Assembly (NCBI RefSeq): GCF_027580225.2
Contig: NC_073361.2
Location: 27,111,001-27,175,000 of the forward strand
DNA: 64,000 nt
Direction: 5' to 3'
Origin: Misgurnus anguillicaudatus
Taxonomy: Eukaryota; Chordata; Actinopteri; Cypriniformes; Cobitidae
Numbering within the stretch: the stretch's first letter is position 1; each line of letters begins with the position of its first letter. The notes under the pieces are model-generated. The model saw only the letters and a list, made by a program, of their open reading frames with translations, was not told the origin of the DNA and made no database searches. Both the position numbers and the translations under genes were made by a program. This document shows, piece after piece, positions 46,215 to 57,724 of the stretch.

Positions 46215-46914
46215 ATATACATGCCATGACCTTGTTAATATGTAACTGCAAACATATTTTGTCGTTCATCTTTCCAAAAAATAAGTAAATCACATTTTCA
46301 TTTTAAAATTTCAGTTTCATCAAATGTTTCAAATGCAACCCGACAGTACAAACTTGTGAACACTATGAAAATTAAATCAAATCAAATTAGTATAATATAA
46401 ATTTTCAACATAATGCAACAGTATTAGCAGCGGGACAAAAGTAATGTGTTACTTTTGTCCCGACAGGAACTCCTGACATTTAAACCCATGAAAAAATTCT
46501 GAGAAGGCAAACTTTAGGATGTGTTACATCACTAAATAACCAGATTGATCAGTTCTGTAACACAAACCAAGAAACACAACGCGTTATAAGAAAAATGCTT
46601 TAGGAATTCACTTATGATGGTCGAAAACAGCTTTCTGGACATAGACGTGCAAAACGATGACAAAATAATGCGATATTTGTCAGGTCTGTCAGGGGTTGCG
46701 TGCTAAAGATGCTGTCATAGTTTGGAATGAATATGTAGTCGGAGCTCTGAGAAAATTGCTTTGTTACATTCGTCTCCCGTTACTTATCTCCCCTACCCAC
46801 AAAGATTCATTTTTGTAAATGTTTTATTTATTTTATATGGGTATGCAACACACTGAAATGTTGTACTTTTTGGGGTATACTATTTTACCCCTATGCCTAG
46901 TGTGTACCTTAAGG

Positions 46915-47155
46915 CAGTGGTTCCCAGACTTTTTCAGCGTGTGGCCCCCCTTGTGTACGTTGCATTCCTTCGAGGCCCCCCAAAGAAAATTTGTCACAAA
47001 AAACTGTTCTAAAACTAAAAAAAAAACATTAAATTATACAAAAAAGTAGTGCTTTTGGTTAGTAGCATTATTTTTTTATGTCATAAAACTGGGCCCCCCC
47101 TGGCACCATCTCGCGGCCCCCCTGGGGGCCCTGGCCCCCAGTTTGAAAACCACTG
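46915..47155. mobile_element. hAT-type MITE (CAGTGGTTCYCA)
   Basis: CAGTGGTTCCCAGACTTTTT and GTTTGAAAACCACTG bound 241 bp rich in GGCCCCCC. They are flanked by CCTTAAGG (46907-46914) and CCTAAAGG (47156-47163), an 8-bp duplication with one mismatch. Confidence 0.85.
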
Positions 47156-47559
47156 CCTAAAGGAACAATTTTGTACCAAGTAAATTTTAGGGGTACAGTT
47201 AACAGTCAACTTTACCTTTAAAGGTGTACAATAAGTTACAGTAATGTACCCCAAAAGGTACAACATTGTATAATGTTTGGTAAAGGTACAAAATTGAACC
47301 TTAGGGTAGCACCCCAGAAAAGATTCAGTTTTGTGTTTAGTGTATATGTGAAAATCTGTTCACAAAATGAGTAGTACAGTATGTCCGAAACCTCTCTATG
47401 CAAAAACAGAATATGCAAGGATGGTTTACTTTATACCCCAAAATCTTTCAGGGTGTGTTGAATAGATGCTTTCCAATCCCACAAAGCCATGGGAGCTGAG
47501 GAGCATGTGATTTAATGTTTTCTACATTAAATCATCCTACATAATGCAAAGAACATTCT

Positions 47560-47720
47560 GTGAAAATGTAACTTTGATATCTTTAATATTGACTGAGTAA
47601 GATCATGCAAAAGATTGAAATCAGTGTGAAATAAAACTTCAGATCGCAAAATTAGATTGAGACTTTAGCCTGGATTTCACAGACAGGGTCACATTAAATT
47701 GCATTTTACTGTACAGCACG
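47560..47720 (+). repeat. Dispersed repeat D, uninterrupted copy
   Basis: Contiguous version of the repeat that is split at 20186-22085. It gives the pre-insertion order of AACTTTGATATCTTTAATAT, TTAGCCTGGATTTCACAGA and CAGGGTCACATTAAA. Confidence 0.7.
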
Positions 47721-48066
47721 TTTTGGCAAATGTGGGTTTCATGAATGCAGAAATGTGTGAATAGTACTGTCAGTGTTGACATTGTTTTAAAGCACACAGG
47801 ATGACGATCTGTTGGTATATGCAATTTTGTAACTAGTTTAACAAAACCGGATTTATGGCACCCGAGTTGAAGCTCAATAGGTACCAGGTGCACCTCATCA
47901 CAAATCGCGAGCAATGTTTGATTTACCTGCACCTATTCTTATTTTCATTGTTGCGAGCCTGGACACCGACAAGCATCAGAATCCTGGGGATGATTATCAA
48001 AGACATGAAGATTCATTCGTCACAGGTGTTAGAAACAGGAGGAGTGGTGTGAAAGGGATTGTTATC

Positions 48067-48426
48067 TGTGATATATCGGACGTGTAATGATTCAAAAAAA
48101 TGATGGTAAATGATGGCTCAACCCGTAAGTACTCTTCAGAGTAAGGTGGTGTTTATTTATATGTGCACCAAAGTATTCCAGCAGTGAGGTATATATATAC
48201 AGTGACTCAAAAAGAATAACCCAAAGTACCAAAACAATGATGACAAAAATAATAAACAAAATAAACTTAGGTAAAAACGCTATTCACTGTACAAATATAT
48301 TTACCTCACTGCTGGAATACTTTGGTGCACATATAAATAAACACCACCTTACTCTGAAGAGTACTTACGGGTTGAGCCATCATTTACCATCATTTTTTTG
48401 AATCATTACACGTCCGATATATCACA
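48067..48426 (+). mobile_element. LTR of a Gypsy-type retrotransposon, palindromic
   Basis: It begins TGTGATATATCGGACG and ends CGTCCGATATATCACA, i.e. TG...CA. The primer site follows two bases later. The two 125-bp arms (48067-48191 and 48302-48426) are reverse complements with no mismatch that I can find by eye, around a 110-bp AT-rich centre. No second LTR is seen downstream. Confidence 0.7.
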
Positions 48427-48428
48427 TT

Positions 48429-48445
48429 TGGTGTCAGAAGTGGGA
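48429..48445 (+). other. tRNA-Leu primer-binding site
   Basis: TGGTGTCAGAAGTGGGA is complementary to the 3' end of vertebrate tRNA-Leu (...TCCCACTTCTGACACCA). It stands two bases after the LTR end, the standard spacing for priming minus-strand DNA synthesis in LTR elements. Confidence 0.85.
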
Positions 48446-49005
48446 TGGCTACCCGTAAGAAAGCACCAAAGGGAAAGAGGCCGGGTCTGCGTTCACACGC
48501 AAGAACGGAGGCTAAGGAGGACAAAGCTTGGGACAGCATGACGTCAGGGGAAGAAGAGGCCTCAGAGGGGTCAATAGCTGAGCTCCCTGGAGCGCCTAAC
48601 AAACCCAGCGAGTCCCGCGGCCCTTTCACAGCAAGCCTGGCGGGTCTGATGAGGGAATTCCTCGACGCACAGCAAGCCAGGGAGGAAAGGTATGTGTCAG
48701 AGCTACAGGGGCTTCGAGAGAGCATCCAGCATACAGTCAGAACAGCCCTATCCCCGAGTGATGGTGGGAGTTTGCGGATGGATCTACCGACCCCTGGATT
48801 TCGGAGAGTATCCGCAAATGCAACCAGACCACACCCACAGCCAAGCTCGCCTATACGCAGAACGGAGACACCGGTGCCTGCCCTACAGCCAGGGGACGAC
48901 ATCGAGAGCTATCTGCGGCGATTTGAGCGACTGGCCCGAACATGGCAGTGGCCTAGAGAGGAGTGGAGTGGAGAAGGAAAATGCAAGGTACGCCACATAC
49001 TGTAG
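48445..49005 (+). pseudogene. Partial gag of a Gypsy-type LTR retrotransposon
   Basis: The open frame starts MATRKKAPKGKRPGLRSHA, immediately after the primer site. It has an acidic/serine segment, a coiled-coil-like stretch around REFLDAQQAREERYVSELQ, and ends near IESYLRRFERLARTWQWP. That last pattern (D-[IV]-E-x-Y-L-x-x-F-E-R-x-A ... W-P) is the start of the capsid part of fish Gypsy Gag proteins, which would assemble the particle. The frame closes at 49005. Related-looking sequence continues for under 100 bp, and no protease, reverse transcriptase or integrase follows. A 170-codon antisense frame at 48390-48902 is a shadow. Confidence 0.85.
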
Positions 49006-49083
49006 ATTTCCACTAAGGACGTTTCCAACAAGGCCAGGTCGTCACAAAGGTGGGAGGAGCTTAAAAAGACTTTCAATGTAAAT

Positions 49084-49230
49084 GTATTGTTGCCTCACAA
49101 CAAGGTCTTTGATTTGAGCTTCGACTGGGTCACAAGGTCTTTCTGTGTGGAGTTTGCATTGTTTTCCTTATGTTATTGTGGGTTTATTCTGGATACTCTG
49201 GTTTCCTCCCACTGTCCAAAGACATACAGG
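49084..49230 (+). repeat. Dispersed repeat (GTTTCCTCCCACTGTCCAAA)
   Basis: TTTCTGTGTGGAGTTTGCAT and CTCTGGTTTCCTCCCACTG are landmarks of a very widespread teleost repeat. It directly follows the truncated gag and so marks the break point. Confidence 0.65.
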
Positions 49231-49859
49231 TAAGGCTGGCTCCACACACGAAGATTTTAAGCCCGATTTGCACCCTTAGCGATCGAAAGGGGGGTGGCCC
49301 TATTAGCGTTTTACCACAGCTGATTTTTTTGTTCACAAACCTCTGGTGTGTGGTGTCATTGCGTTTTTTTTGCTGCCCCCGATCGAGCAGTCGAGGAGTA
49401 CTGAGAAAGAATATTGAATATTGTACAACTACTGTATGAGTGTTTTTATAATGTGTCACACAAGAACTACCACAACATGTTTTTCTCAAGTCACGTTTGA
49501 TCCTGCATCACTTTGAAATCCTTACGTCTGTGGTAGCCAATAAATTCGAAAATCATCCAGTGTTTCCCAGGCCTCAACTTTTTCCTCCCCAAGTGGTGAA
49601 TAGATGAGTTTGTTTGTAGATTAACTGGTTCTCCTCATTAATATAGCCCTGAAAATGAATAATGCACAAACAATAGTTACTGTAAAAAGCACAGGTACAT
49701 GTATAAGCAGCCCATTCTCTTGAAATGCGTTTAAATTAAGTCGTGCAATGCATACGCTAAATTCCAATTTTGCGTGCATATGATACGCCAGTCCTTCCAG
49801 TTTCCTTAATACGGTGCATCTTTTCATGTTGTTTCATTTATTGGTTTCTCTTTATTTTT
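49231..49859. other. Intergenic, no feature recognised
   Basis: Two overlapping antisense frames of 89-101 codons at 49170-49489 cover a stretch with a palindromic look and match nothing known to me. Confidence 0.3.
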
Positions 49860-50090
49860 ACAGTTTTTTACAATTGTCGCTTGGATTTGGGGTTAGAACA
49901 ACTTTTTGTTACATGAAATGACATCCTAACCCAAACCCCAATACTAACCCCAAACCGAAGCAACCATGGTTTAAAAATAGACAAAACATGAAGAAACCTT
50001 CAGTATATATTAAATGACTTCCTAAACCAAATCTAACCCCAAGCCACAATGGTTTAAAAAACAGAAAAATAAATCGAGAAACCAATACAT
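49860..50090 (-). repeat. AACCCCAAA repeat, relative of 55908-56580
   Basis: CCTAACCCAAACCCC and AAATCTAACCCCAAGCC, with AGAAACCAATACATAAA, are the reverse of the GGGGTTAGGATGT and TATGTATTGGTTTCTACATG blocks at 56140-56370. Confidence 0.6.
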
Positions 50091-50252
50091 AAAGCCCTCG
50101 TACACACTGCAAACTTTCGGGAGTGACAACTGCATTTAAATGCGGGAGTGAATCCCCTAAATGTTCGTTACATGTCTGTACGGACAGGGTTTCCCGCAGA
50201 AAATTTGTTTTTTAAGATGGTATAGTGTTAGGTGGGTGGGCCGGGTCCAGAG

Positions 50253-50750
50253 CAGTGTTGGGGGTAACGCATTACAAGTAACTTGAGTTACGTAATAATA
50301 TTACTTTTCTGAAGTAACGAGTAAAGTAACGCATTACTTTTTAAAAGTACACATTATTATTTGAGTTACTTTTTCAAAAAAGTAACTCAAGTTACTTTTT
50401 TAGTTTAATTAATTTGATTAAAAAATATGTACTGAATTAAACTAAACGTATGCACTCTCTGTGCCTGTGTGGAAACAGTTTGAGTCAGAAACTGAAATGG
50501 CAGGCCAGAGCTAAACATTTTTGTGATGAAATATGCAATTTCTGAATGCAGAACTTTTCAGTCATAAAAACACCTGCAAGGCCTGAAAGAGATCAAGCTT
50601 TAGCCAAGAAAAAGTAACGCAAAAGTAACTAAAAATAACGTAAGCATTACTTTCCATGAAAAGTAACTAAGTAATGCAATTAGTTACTTTTTTTGGGAGT
50701 AACTTAATATTGTAACGCATTACTTTTGAAAGTAACTTTCCCCAACACTG
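50253..50750. mobile_element. hAT-type MITE (GTAACGCATTAC family), copy 2
   Basis: Same ends and interior as 9446-9922 (CAGTGTTGGGGGTAACGC ... CCCCAACACTG), 498 bp. It is flanked by a perfect 8-bp duplication GTCCAGAG (50245-50252, 50751-50758). It is longer than copy 1 by a 20-30-bp segment near AAAGAGATCAAGCTTTAGCC. Confidence 0.93.
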
Positions 50751-51387
50751 GTCCAGAGGGCGTGGCAATCAAAGGGGCATTCAAATAAAACTTAATTTTG
50801 AAGAAACTATGACAGAAAATTAACACATACTAGATTATTAATGAATTAAATGTTTTTACCTATAACATGAAAAGCTGTGTGATGCAGTGAAACTAAAGGG
50901 TTAATAAACACAAACTAAAGCAGATGTTGTAGAACATTTGGCGAACAATGATAGATAGCGCAAAAATTGTAAAAACTGATTATTTCCCACTATTAATTAC
51001 ATTATCTTAAAGGAGTATAAATACTGTAGCATGTAAATAATTCACATAAATAACGTGAGGAAAAGCGCTCAACATTTATATTGAATCAACAGGCATGTGA
51101 AACCTAGCTAGCAGGTTGCTCAAACAACAAAATCACCAGCTAACTTACTTTAAATTTGCAAGAATTTTTCCCAGCTTAAGCGGGCCGTCCGAACTGCAAA
51201 GTGCTGCGGGAAACCCTGACGTAACAAGACTCACTCCCGAAAATGTGATGATTGACACAGAGATAACCATAGTAATGTTCTGCTGTCTCGCGTTCTTTTC
51301 ATTCAAAGCTTTGACCAAAATAATTTAACTGCATTATGTTTTGCAATATACCTCCATCTTGGCGTTGTGTACTGCAAACATTTTGCA

Positions 51388-51943
51388 GTGTTGCCAGATC
51401 CTCGTCTTTTTTGTACGTGCATATCGTTTTGGCTTATGAAGCGATCAAGTTTTTGGTGTTAATAAAGTGTGAAGGTGCCGGTCCCAATATTTTGATCTTT
51501 GACGTAAAGCATTTGGATTTATTTAAAGGTGCAGTGTGTAAATTTTAGCGGCATCTAGTGGTGAGGCTGCGAATTGCAACCAACAGCTCAGTCCACTGCT
51601 CACACCTCGCTTTTGAAACGCATAGAGAAGCTACAGTAGCTCCCACTGGAAAAACATGTCATTAACGGAGACAACTTAGCAAAAAAAGTTAAGGTCTTCT
51701 GTAGAAACATGGCGGCACAAAATGGCAACTTCCATGTAAGGGGACCCTCGGTTTATGTAGATAAAAACGTCTCATTCTAAGGTAATAAAAACATAATGGG
51801 TCATTATAAAAAGGTCTTTATACACCCCTGATAATATTGTTTTGTATATTATTTTGCGTTTCTGTCAAGAGACCCTTTTAAAAATTACACACTGCACCTT
51901 CAAGTTTATTATTTGATTTTTTCGTGCAAGATCTGGCAACACT
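51388..51943. mobile_element. TIR element (AGTGTTGCCAGATC)
   Basis: AGTGTTGCCAGATCCTCG at the left, GATCTGGCAACACT at the right. The TTAA MITE 51523-51902 occupies most of the interior. Confidence 0.7.
51523..51902. mobile_element. TTAA MITE (AAGGTGCAGTGTGTA family), copy 1
   Basis: TTAAAGGTGCAGTGTGTAAA at the left and TACACACTGCACCTTCA at the right; the right TTAA has mutated to TTCA. Contains CATCTAGTGGTGAGG and AGAAACATGGCGGC, shared with 55322-55534. Confidence 0.85.
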
Positions 51944-52262
51944 AGTCAGCAAACGCTCGTGCCTCTCTCATTTTCTGCACCATGCATACAGAAGACTTTT
52001 TTCTCTTTCTACGCATTTATTTTTTCAGAAGAGAGACCTGTCATGTCCATGATGCCCCTTTAAACACTTTATTAACTAGTTGTTCAGTTTGGTTATGTAC
52101 ACACTAAATGCGGTTGTCACTACCTGCATTTTGCGGGAGTTACTTCGGTTGTAGAATGCGGTTGTCAGTCCTGTAAATAACTAAACTGCGTGTGTACAGA
52201 ACTGGATTAAGCTTTAAAAGGTGAAGTGACAACCAAATTAATATCAAGTGTGTACGGGACCA

Positions 52263-54453
52263 AAATGACTTATATGGCACAAAAGATAAGTGAACGGGAA
52301 TGACTGGATTTTACACACGTTTAAAATACATTAAAACTGTTTTCTAGGAGCACCTATATCTGAATCTTACACTTTCACTTCTTATTTGTTCATATACTGG
52401 TCCAAAATCACAACTGCAAGGATTGAAGACCTTTCAGTTGAAATATATACTGTATTAAAATGTTAATGCCCTTATTACAGAAAGAAACCAACAAGATATT
52501 TTTATACCAAATTTAGGCATATTTTGTCACCAACAAAACCACAAATCTTTCTGTGATACATATTAATTGTCCATGTTACCAACAGACCCACAGTATTGAG
52601 TTTTCATAAAGCTTAAAATTAATATGACAACCCATAATTTGCTGTATTTTGTTTCCGTTTGTACGGTTGATGATTAAGTTTACCATAATTATACAGCGCA
52701 AAGCTGAACTGTTTCCTCATTGCCTCAATGATCATTTTAATCCAGGACCTGTGCCTCAAAATGAATTACAGTGGTACAGTTGTTTCTTTTTTTGGTCACA
52801 TCTTTGTTCCCTTTATGGTCTTTTTTACACCAAGCTACATAAATGATAACTGGAATGATGTTTCATACAGTAATAATTATAGCGTGAAGAACTGAAACCC
52901 TGGTGAAGTCCCATGCAAGTCAATCTGTCAGTAGATCAAGCAATGTGCTAGTGATTCAGACCAAATTCTGTTGTTCACTGCGTTGCATGAGGTCCACCGC
53001 AAGATGCGGGGATCAGCTGTCCCTATGGCAACCAAGGACAAATTGCTCCGTAAATGCAACATACAGTATTTGTTTGCAGATGGCTACAAAGTGAGAGAGA
53101 AAAAGTTAGACCTTGGTGTGCATTGAATGGTTTGTGATCTGCTATCCAAATTTACTCTGATCTTAAGAAACATTTTTATGTAAGTCACTCTAAAGTTTTG
53201 ATTAGTTTGTTCAGACAGCGTTGTTAATATTCAGCACGTCTAGACTGATCACTGTACAGTAAATGATTTAAGCGTCAACGTGATGCCAAGGGCACAACTC
53301 TAATTTTGAAAAAAAAAAGAGGATGCAAAATGATTCCTTTACCAAACCCTCAAGCATGTTTTGTGACATCAGGTTTACAAATTTATTTAAATCTCATACA
53401 TTAAAAAATAATAGTTTAAACCTGAAAAACAATCTGAAGGAAAACACACTTGAAGCTATGATAATTTAGGGTTACTTTGTTTTATAGTTTGGGTTGTACG
53501 GGGTGACACCTCTGGGATGTTTATTTGCTCTTGAAACAAAGTTGAAGATTAGCCACCTGTTAAAAATCCAACTGGTTATCCCTGTGGAGTGAACCGGGCC
53601 AGAACTCTGCCCTGTTCCTCCCTCATCCAGACCTGTCAGTGAGCTCATCGCTGGCCTTCATCTGACTGCTCAGCAACACTATTCTCAAACAACCACGCAC
53701 ATCTGGCAAGATATAAAATCCCATCCATAAATCTCATAGGATAGAAGAATACGGTTTATAAAAAATACAGTATGGGTTCAAATGAGACGCCGTAAACCTT
53801 TTTGTTATACACTCTTTTGCCAAAATCTTTAAACCTCCTGTTATGCAGCCATCTGCACCTCACACACAGTACTAACCCACTAATCACTAGCTTCACATAC
53901 TACCATCATACACTACAGACTACAGACTACACTAATTATATATAATGGTAGTCCTTTTATAGTGTATGATGAGAATTTGTCTTTTAATTTTACTATTTGT
54001 TTGAGGACTCATTGGATGATCTGACTTTTAAAAGTTTACTTTTTTTAAATATTTGGGATAGTTCTTGCAAAAAAAAAACAAACATTGTTATTATTTACTC
54101 ATCCTCATGTTGTTTAAACCCCCAATATCTTTATTTGATTTTGTTTTAGGAGTATGGGGTTTTCTGGTTACTATGGGAATGGATGGTGACTGTGGATGTG
54201 GACTCCCATAGTAACCTGAAAACCTTTTAAGCTTTAAAAGGACCCCAAAGTGTTCGAGGTGCGATTGAGGTCCTGGACTAGATTTTCTCTCTGATCCTCA
54301 GGCGGGGAAATTCGGGCTTAAAATCCTTTAGTCTGAGCCCTGCTTAAACAACAGTTCAGACACAGTGCAGGTGTACTGAAAGAAAGGCAGGCACAGGTCA
54401 ACACTTTCATCAAATAATGGATTATTGGTTTGTTTTCACCAAACTCTTTTGTA
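52263..54453. other. Intergenic, no feature recognised
   Basis: Long non-repeat stretch. A possible left end of the GGGATAGTT repeat is at 54056. Frames of 63-65 codons at 52649-53094 match nothing I recognise. Confidence 0.3.
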
Positions 54454-54594
54454 CACTGCTAAAAATGTATTTCTTAGTATTTTCGTCTTGTTTTTAGCAC
54501 AAACTTCTAATAATTAAGATAATTAAGATGCATTTTCTTGGTGGGTAAAATGAAAGTAAATAAGTCTAGTTTTAAGACAAAAAAATAAAATAAA

Positions 54595-54612
54595 TATATA
54601 TATATATATATA
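54595..54612. repeat. (TA)n microsatellite
   Basis: About nine TA units abutting the left end of the element at 54613. A shorter TA run abuts its right end. Confidence 0.9.
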
Positions 54613-55239
54613 TGAAGAGTTTGGTTCCAAAACTTGATAAACACCATTTAGAAAAATGAGTTACTGCCAAAATCAGTATTGTATTTAAAGGTAAATTCTT
54701 AATTTTTCGCAAAATCCAATATCCGCCGTGTTATTCTGTCATCTTTTCTCCCTTTTTCCCAAAATGCAATAAAGCCAGGCCTCTTTTTTTGCAGAATGCA
54801 ATAAATCCGCTCCACAAATCACAGCGCACCATTTCACGTATTGTAAACAAACAATGGCGGCGCGTTGAGTACATGGAAGTCCCAATAACCACAGCAATGA
54901 CTATATGACAAAGTAGGTGTTTTGGTTAATGCCATTCTTTTTTTTATCAGTGTATACCACTAGTCAACTAGATTAATATAACATGGCAAAGATGAATGTA
55001 CATTTATATATTGATTCAATAGATTTATAGCATTTTGAAAAAAAAACCTTGGAAAAAATCATTCATTTTTTTTATAAATCTTTGAAAATAAAGTTTTTGA
55101 TTTGATTTTTTATCTTTTTATAACCAAAAGATGCTATGTGAAAGTTTGTAACAGAAAATACTGGTTTTCATCTTGTCACTTTCTTGGTATAGAAATTAGC
55201 CTAATTGTTTTTTTGTGTGTTTTGGAACCAAACTCTTCA
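54613..55239. mobile_element. TIR element (TGAAGAGTTTGGTTCCAAAA)
   Basis: TGAAGAGTTTGGTTCCAAAA and TTTTGGAACCAAACTCTTCA are exact inverted ends, 627 bp, inserted in a TA-repeat, consistent with a TA target duplication (Tc1/mariner-like) that cannot be measured in TA sequence. A reversed fragment is at 45975-46214. Confidence 0.85.
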
Positions 55240-55321
55240 AATATATATATAAAGTGAATTTGTGCTTAAAACAAGCAAATTAATAAATAAATAAAAATAA
55301 ATCTTTAAATAAATAAAATCT

Positions 55322-55534
55322 TTAAAGGTGCAGTGTGTAGATGTTAGCGGCAACTAGTGGTGAGGATGCGAAATGGCCGTTTAGGGCTACTGTAGAAACA
55401 TGGCGGTGCAAAATGGTAGCTTTCATTCTAAAGAAAATAAAAACAATACAGTTCATTATATAAGGTCTTTATCCACCACTGATAATATAGTTATCTATAT
55501 TAAATTGCATTATATTTTCATACTGCACCTTTAA
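55322..55534. mobile_element. TTAA MITE (AAGGTGCAGTGTGTA family), copy 2
   Basis: TTAAAGGTGCAGTGTGTAGA at the left, CATACTGCACCTTTAA at the right, 213 bp. It is a shorter relative of 51523-51902. Confidence 0.85.
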
Positions 55535-55907
55535 GTGTTAAAGAATAAAGTTCAAGATTTGTTTTCTTATCCCACTGGCAGATTTATTTTGCCTGTTTTA
55601 TGCACAAATTTACACTAAACTTATTTTCATAGGGTATTTTGCTCATCAAGAAAATGCGTCTCGATTTAAGAAAATCTTTAGATATTTGTACATAAAACAA
55701 GACAAAAATACTAAGTAAGAAAGTCACTTTTTGCAGTGTTTGCCTTCAGGACACTTAAAATATATGTCACGAGGTGAGTTATTTGTTTAACACTTTCGAT
55801 TTCCTTGAAACTTGAACAGACGGTCACCATCCACTCCCATAATATCCAGAAAACCCAAATCAAAACTGAATCAGCATTTGGTTTTGGTTTCTGCAATAGT
55901 AACACAC

Positions 55908-56580
55908 TCTACCCTATCTCACGGCAAGTTGTGTTATAGTCACAAAATATTTGATTAATTTATTAGTGTTATTGACACAATTTTTTTTGTGTGTGTGTGT
56001 GTGTGGGGGGGGTGGTCGTGCCAGGAGCACGTATGTCACTCAGCATGAATTCCTATAATTAGTTTTTTTTTGTGTCCGTGGCACGTCTTTCTTTATCGTG
56101 TTTTCTCTTTTTTTTCCTATATTTTTAAATCGTTGTAGCTTGGGGTTGGGTTTAGATTTGGGGTTAGGATGTAATTTTATGTATTGGTTTCTACATGTTT
56201 TCCTTCCACTTTTAAAACTATTTTCTCTAGGGGTTGGGGTTAGATTTGGGGTTTGGGTTAGGATGTAATTTTATGTATTGGTTTCTACATGTTTTCCTTC
56301 CACTTTTAAAACTATTTTCGGTTGGGGTTAGAGTTGGGGTTTGGGTTAGGATGTCTGAAATGTAACAAAGTCATTCAACCCCAAGCGACAATGGTAAAAA
56401 AATAGAAAAAAAACTATGAGAAAACAAACATAAAATGAAACGATAAAGAAAGTCATGTCACGGACACGAAAAAGACATTCATGCTCATGGCACGAAAAAA
56501 GCAAAAAATCATGTCAATACACGAATAAATTCATTAAATATTTCATGACTATAACAGGACTTATGACCGTGAGATTGGGT
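55908..56580. mobile_element. TIR element with internal GGGGTTAG minisatellite
   Basis: TATCTCACGGCAAGTTGTGT at the left and TTATGACCGTGAGATTGGG at the right are inverted ends, with CACAAAATATTTGATT and ATATTTCATGACTA subterminal. Inside, a unit of about 110 bp (GGTTAGGATGTAATTTTATG ... TAAAACTATTTTC) is tandemly repeated twice with a partial third. The element also has a (GT)n/G run at 55989-56012. Confidence 0.7.
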
Positions 56581-56584
56581 TGAA

Positions 56585-57564
56585 CATAGTACTATATAAA
56601 TTGTTGTAGCATGATTTTTCACATATTATTTTTATTGCAATAAAAAGTAGGTTGTATATTTGATTTAAGCAATGTGAGCTACATGCTAACTTTGTTTTCT
56701 TATAACATTAATGTCAATAAGGACACAGAATTGTAATGTAATGTTCAATCATTTCAGAATCGCCAAACAAGGATCACATTGAAGAATTCAGAGGTGGCAG
56801 TGAAGCTTTTCACAGCAGCCTGTGGTTGATTCAGTGCATCGAGTGGTGAGAACTGACGGAGGGTCTCGACTTGATTTAAGGTTCCTGGTATCTGCGAGCA
56901 GCTGGCCAGTTGCATTCAGACAATCAATCCATCCACCGCCCAGGCCCGGCAGATTGAAGAAACATCGCACTGGGCACCGTGTGCCTTCCCGTGAAGGTTT
57001 GTTCCACAACATTACACTCCTCTTTAAGAGAGGGATGCATGAGGGAGACATTTATCAAGAAGGCAAGACTTAAAATGAAAGCACAATGTTGTGCACCATA
57101 CTGAGCATAATACACATCTGCCTCTCTTTTAGCTTCCTTTTCTTATTTAATTTCTCTCACACATGTTTTTTGAAGTGCTAAGTATTGTGCAACTTTGTCA
57201 AGTGTGCTTGATATGATTTACCAACCCGTTAAGATACAATGTGATGCTCAGATAAACAAATACTGCACCTGTTCTGAAGACCAGATCATAACTTGCGACT
57301 CTTTATGGCTTAAGCTGTTTGAGAAAATTGTGATTGATTCATTTTCACCTTACAAGTATGACAAGTCCAACCTTTACCAAAATTTAAATGACATTAAAAT
57401 GGCATATGGTAACATTAAAATGAAGGGCTTCTCACAAATGTCAATCTGAGGTTAGCAGGTGTGCATGAATAACTCATACAGTACTTGTTTAAAATGACTG
57501 ATACCTTTTGAAATGGAGTTAACCATACCTCTCACGTATGCTGTCCACCTCCTGGCGTATGATG

Positions 57565-57566
<2 letters not shown>
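56585..57566. other. Intergenic, no feature recognised
   Basis: Frames at 56788-57115 overlap on both strands and an 84-codon plus-strand frame lies at 57195-57449. None has a family I recognise or convincing splice signals. Confidence 0.3.

Positions 57567-57607
<41 letters not shown>
57567..57607 (+). repeat. (AG)n microsatellite
   Basis: About 20 uninterrupted AG units. Confidence 0.95.
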
Positions 57608-57610
<3 letters not shown>

Positions 57611-57724
57611 TATGACTCATTGTGAATTTAAATATATATCAGCTGGCATTTGTGGTGCTTTATCACAAGGTGATAGGGACAATCTGTATCTGCCTTAATC
57701 TAAAGTTTGCCAAAGTTTTTTTCC

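Larger units (their letters stand above)
50094..52262. mobile_element. Composite element (CTCGTACACACT ends) with nested inserts
   Basis: GCCCTCGTACACACTGC at the left and AAGTGTGTACGGGACC at the right, with GAGTGACAAC and GGTGAAGTGACAACC subterminal. It contains a TTTCCCGCAG element (about 50185-51219) that itself holds the hAT copy 50253-50750, and a GTTGCCAGATC element (51388-51943) holding a TTAA MITE (51523-51902). Confidence 0.65.
54454..55738. mobile_element. CACTGCAAAA palindromic MITE, copy 5, with two inserts
   Basis: CACTGCTAAAAATGTATTTC at the left, AAGTCACTTTTTGCAGTG at the right. It is split by the TA-flanked element 54613-55239 and the TTAA MITE 55322-55534; the host's AAGTGAATTTGTGCTTAAAAC resumes between them. 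Confidence 0.8.

Noticed and set aside
48390..48902. 170-codon minus-strand ORF
   Set aside because: Fully antisense to the gag frame, whose composition and motif fit a known family; no motif in the antisense product.
56788..57115. Three overlapping ORFs of 63-87 codons on both strands
   Set aside because: Mutual shadows in a GC-richer patch with no domain, no splice context and no repeat of the pattern elsewhere.
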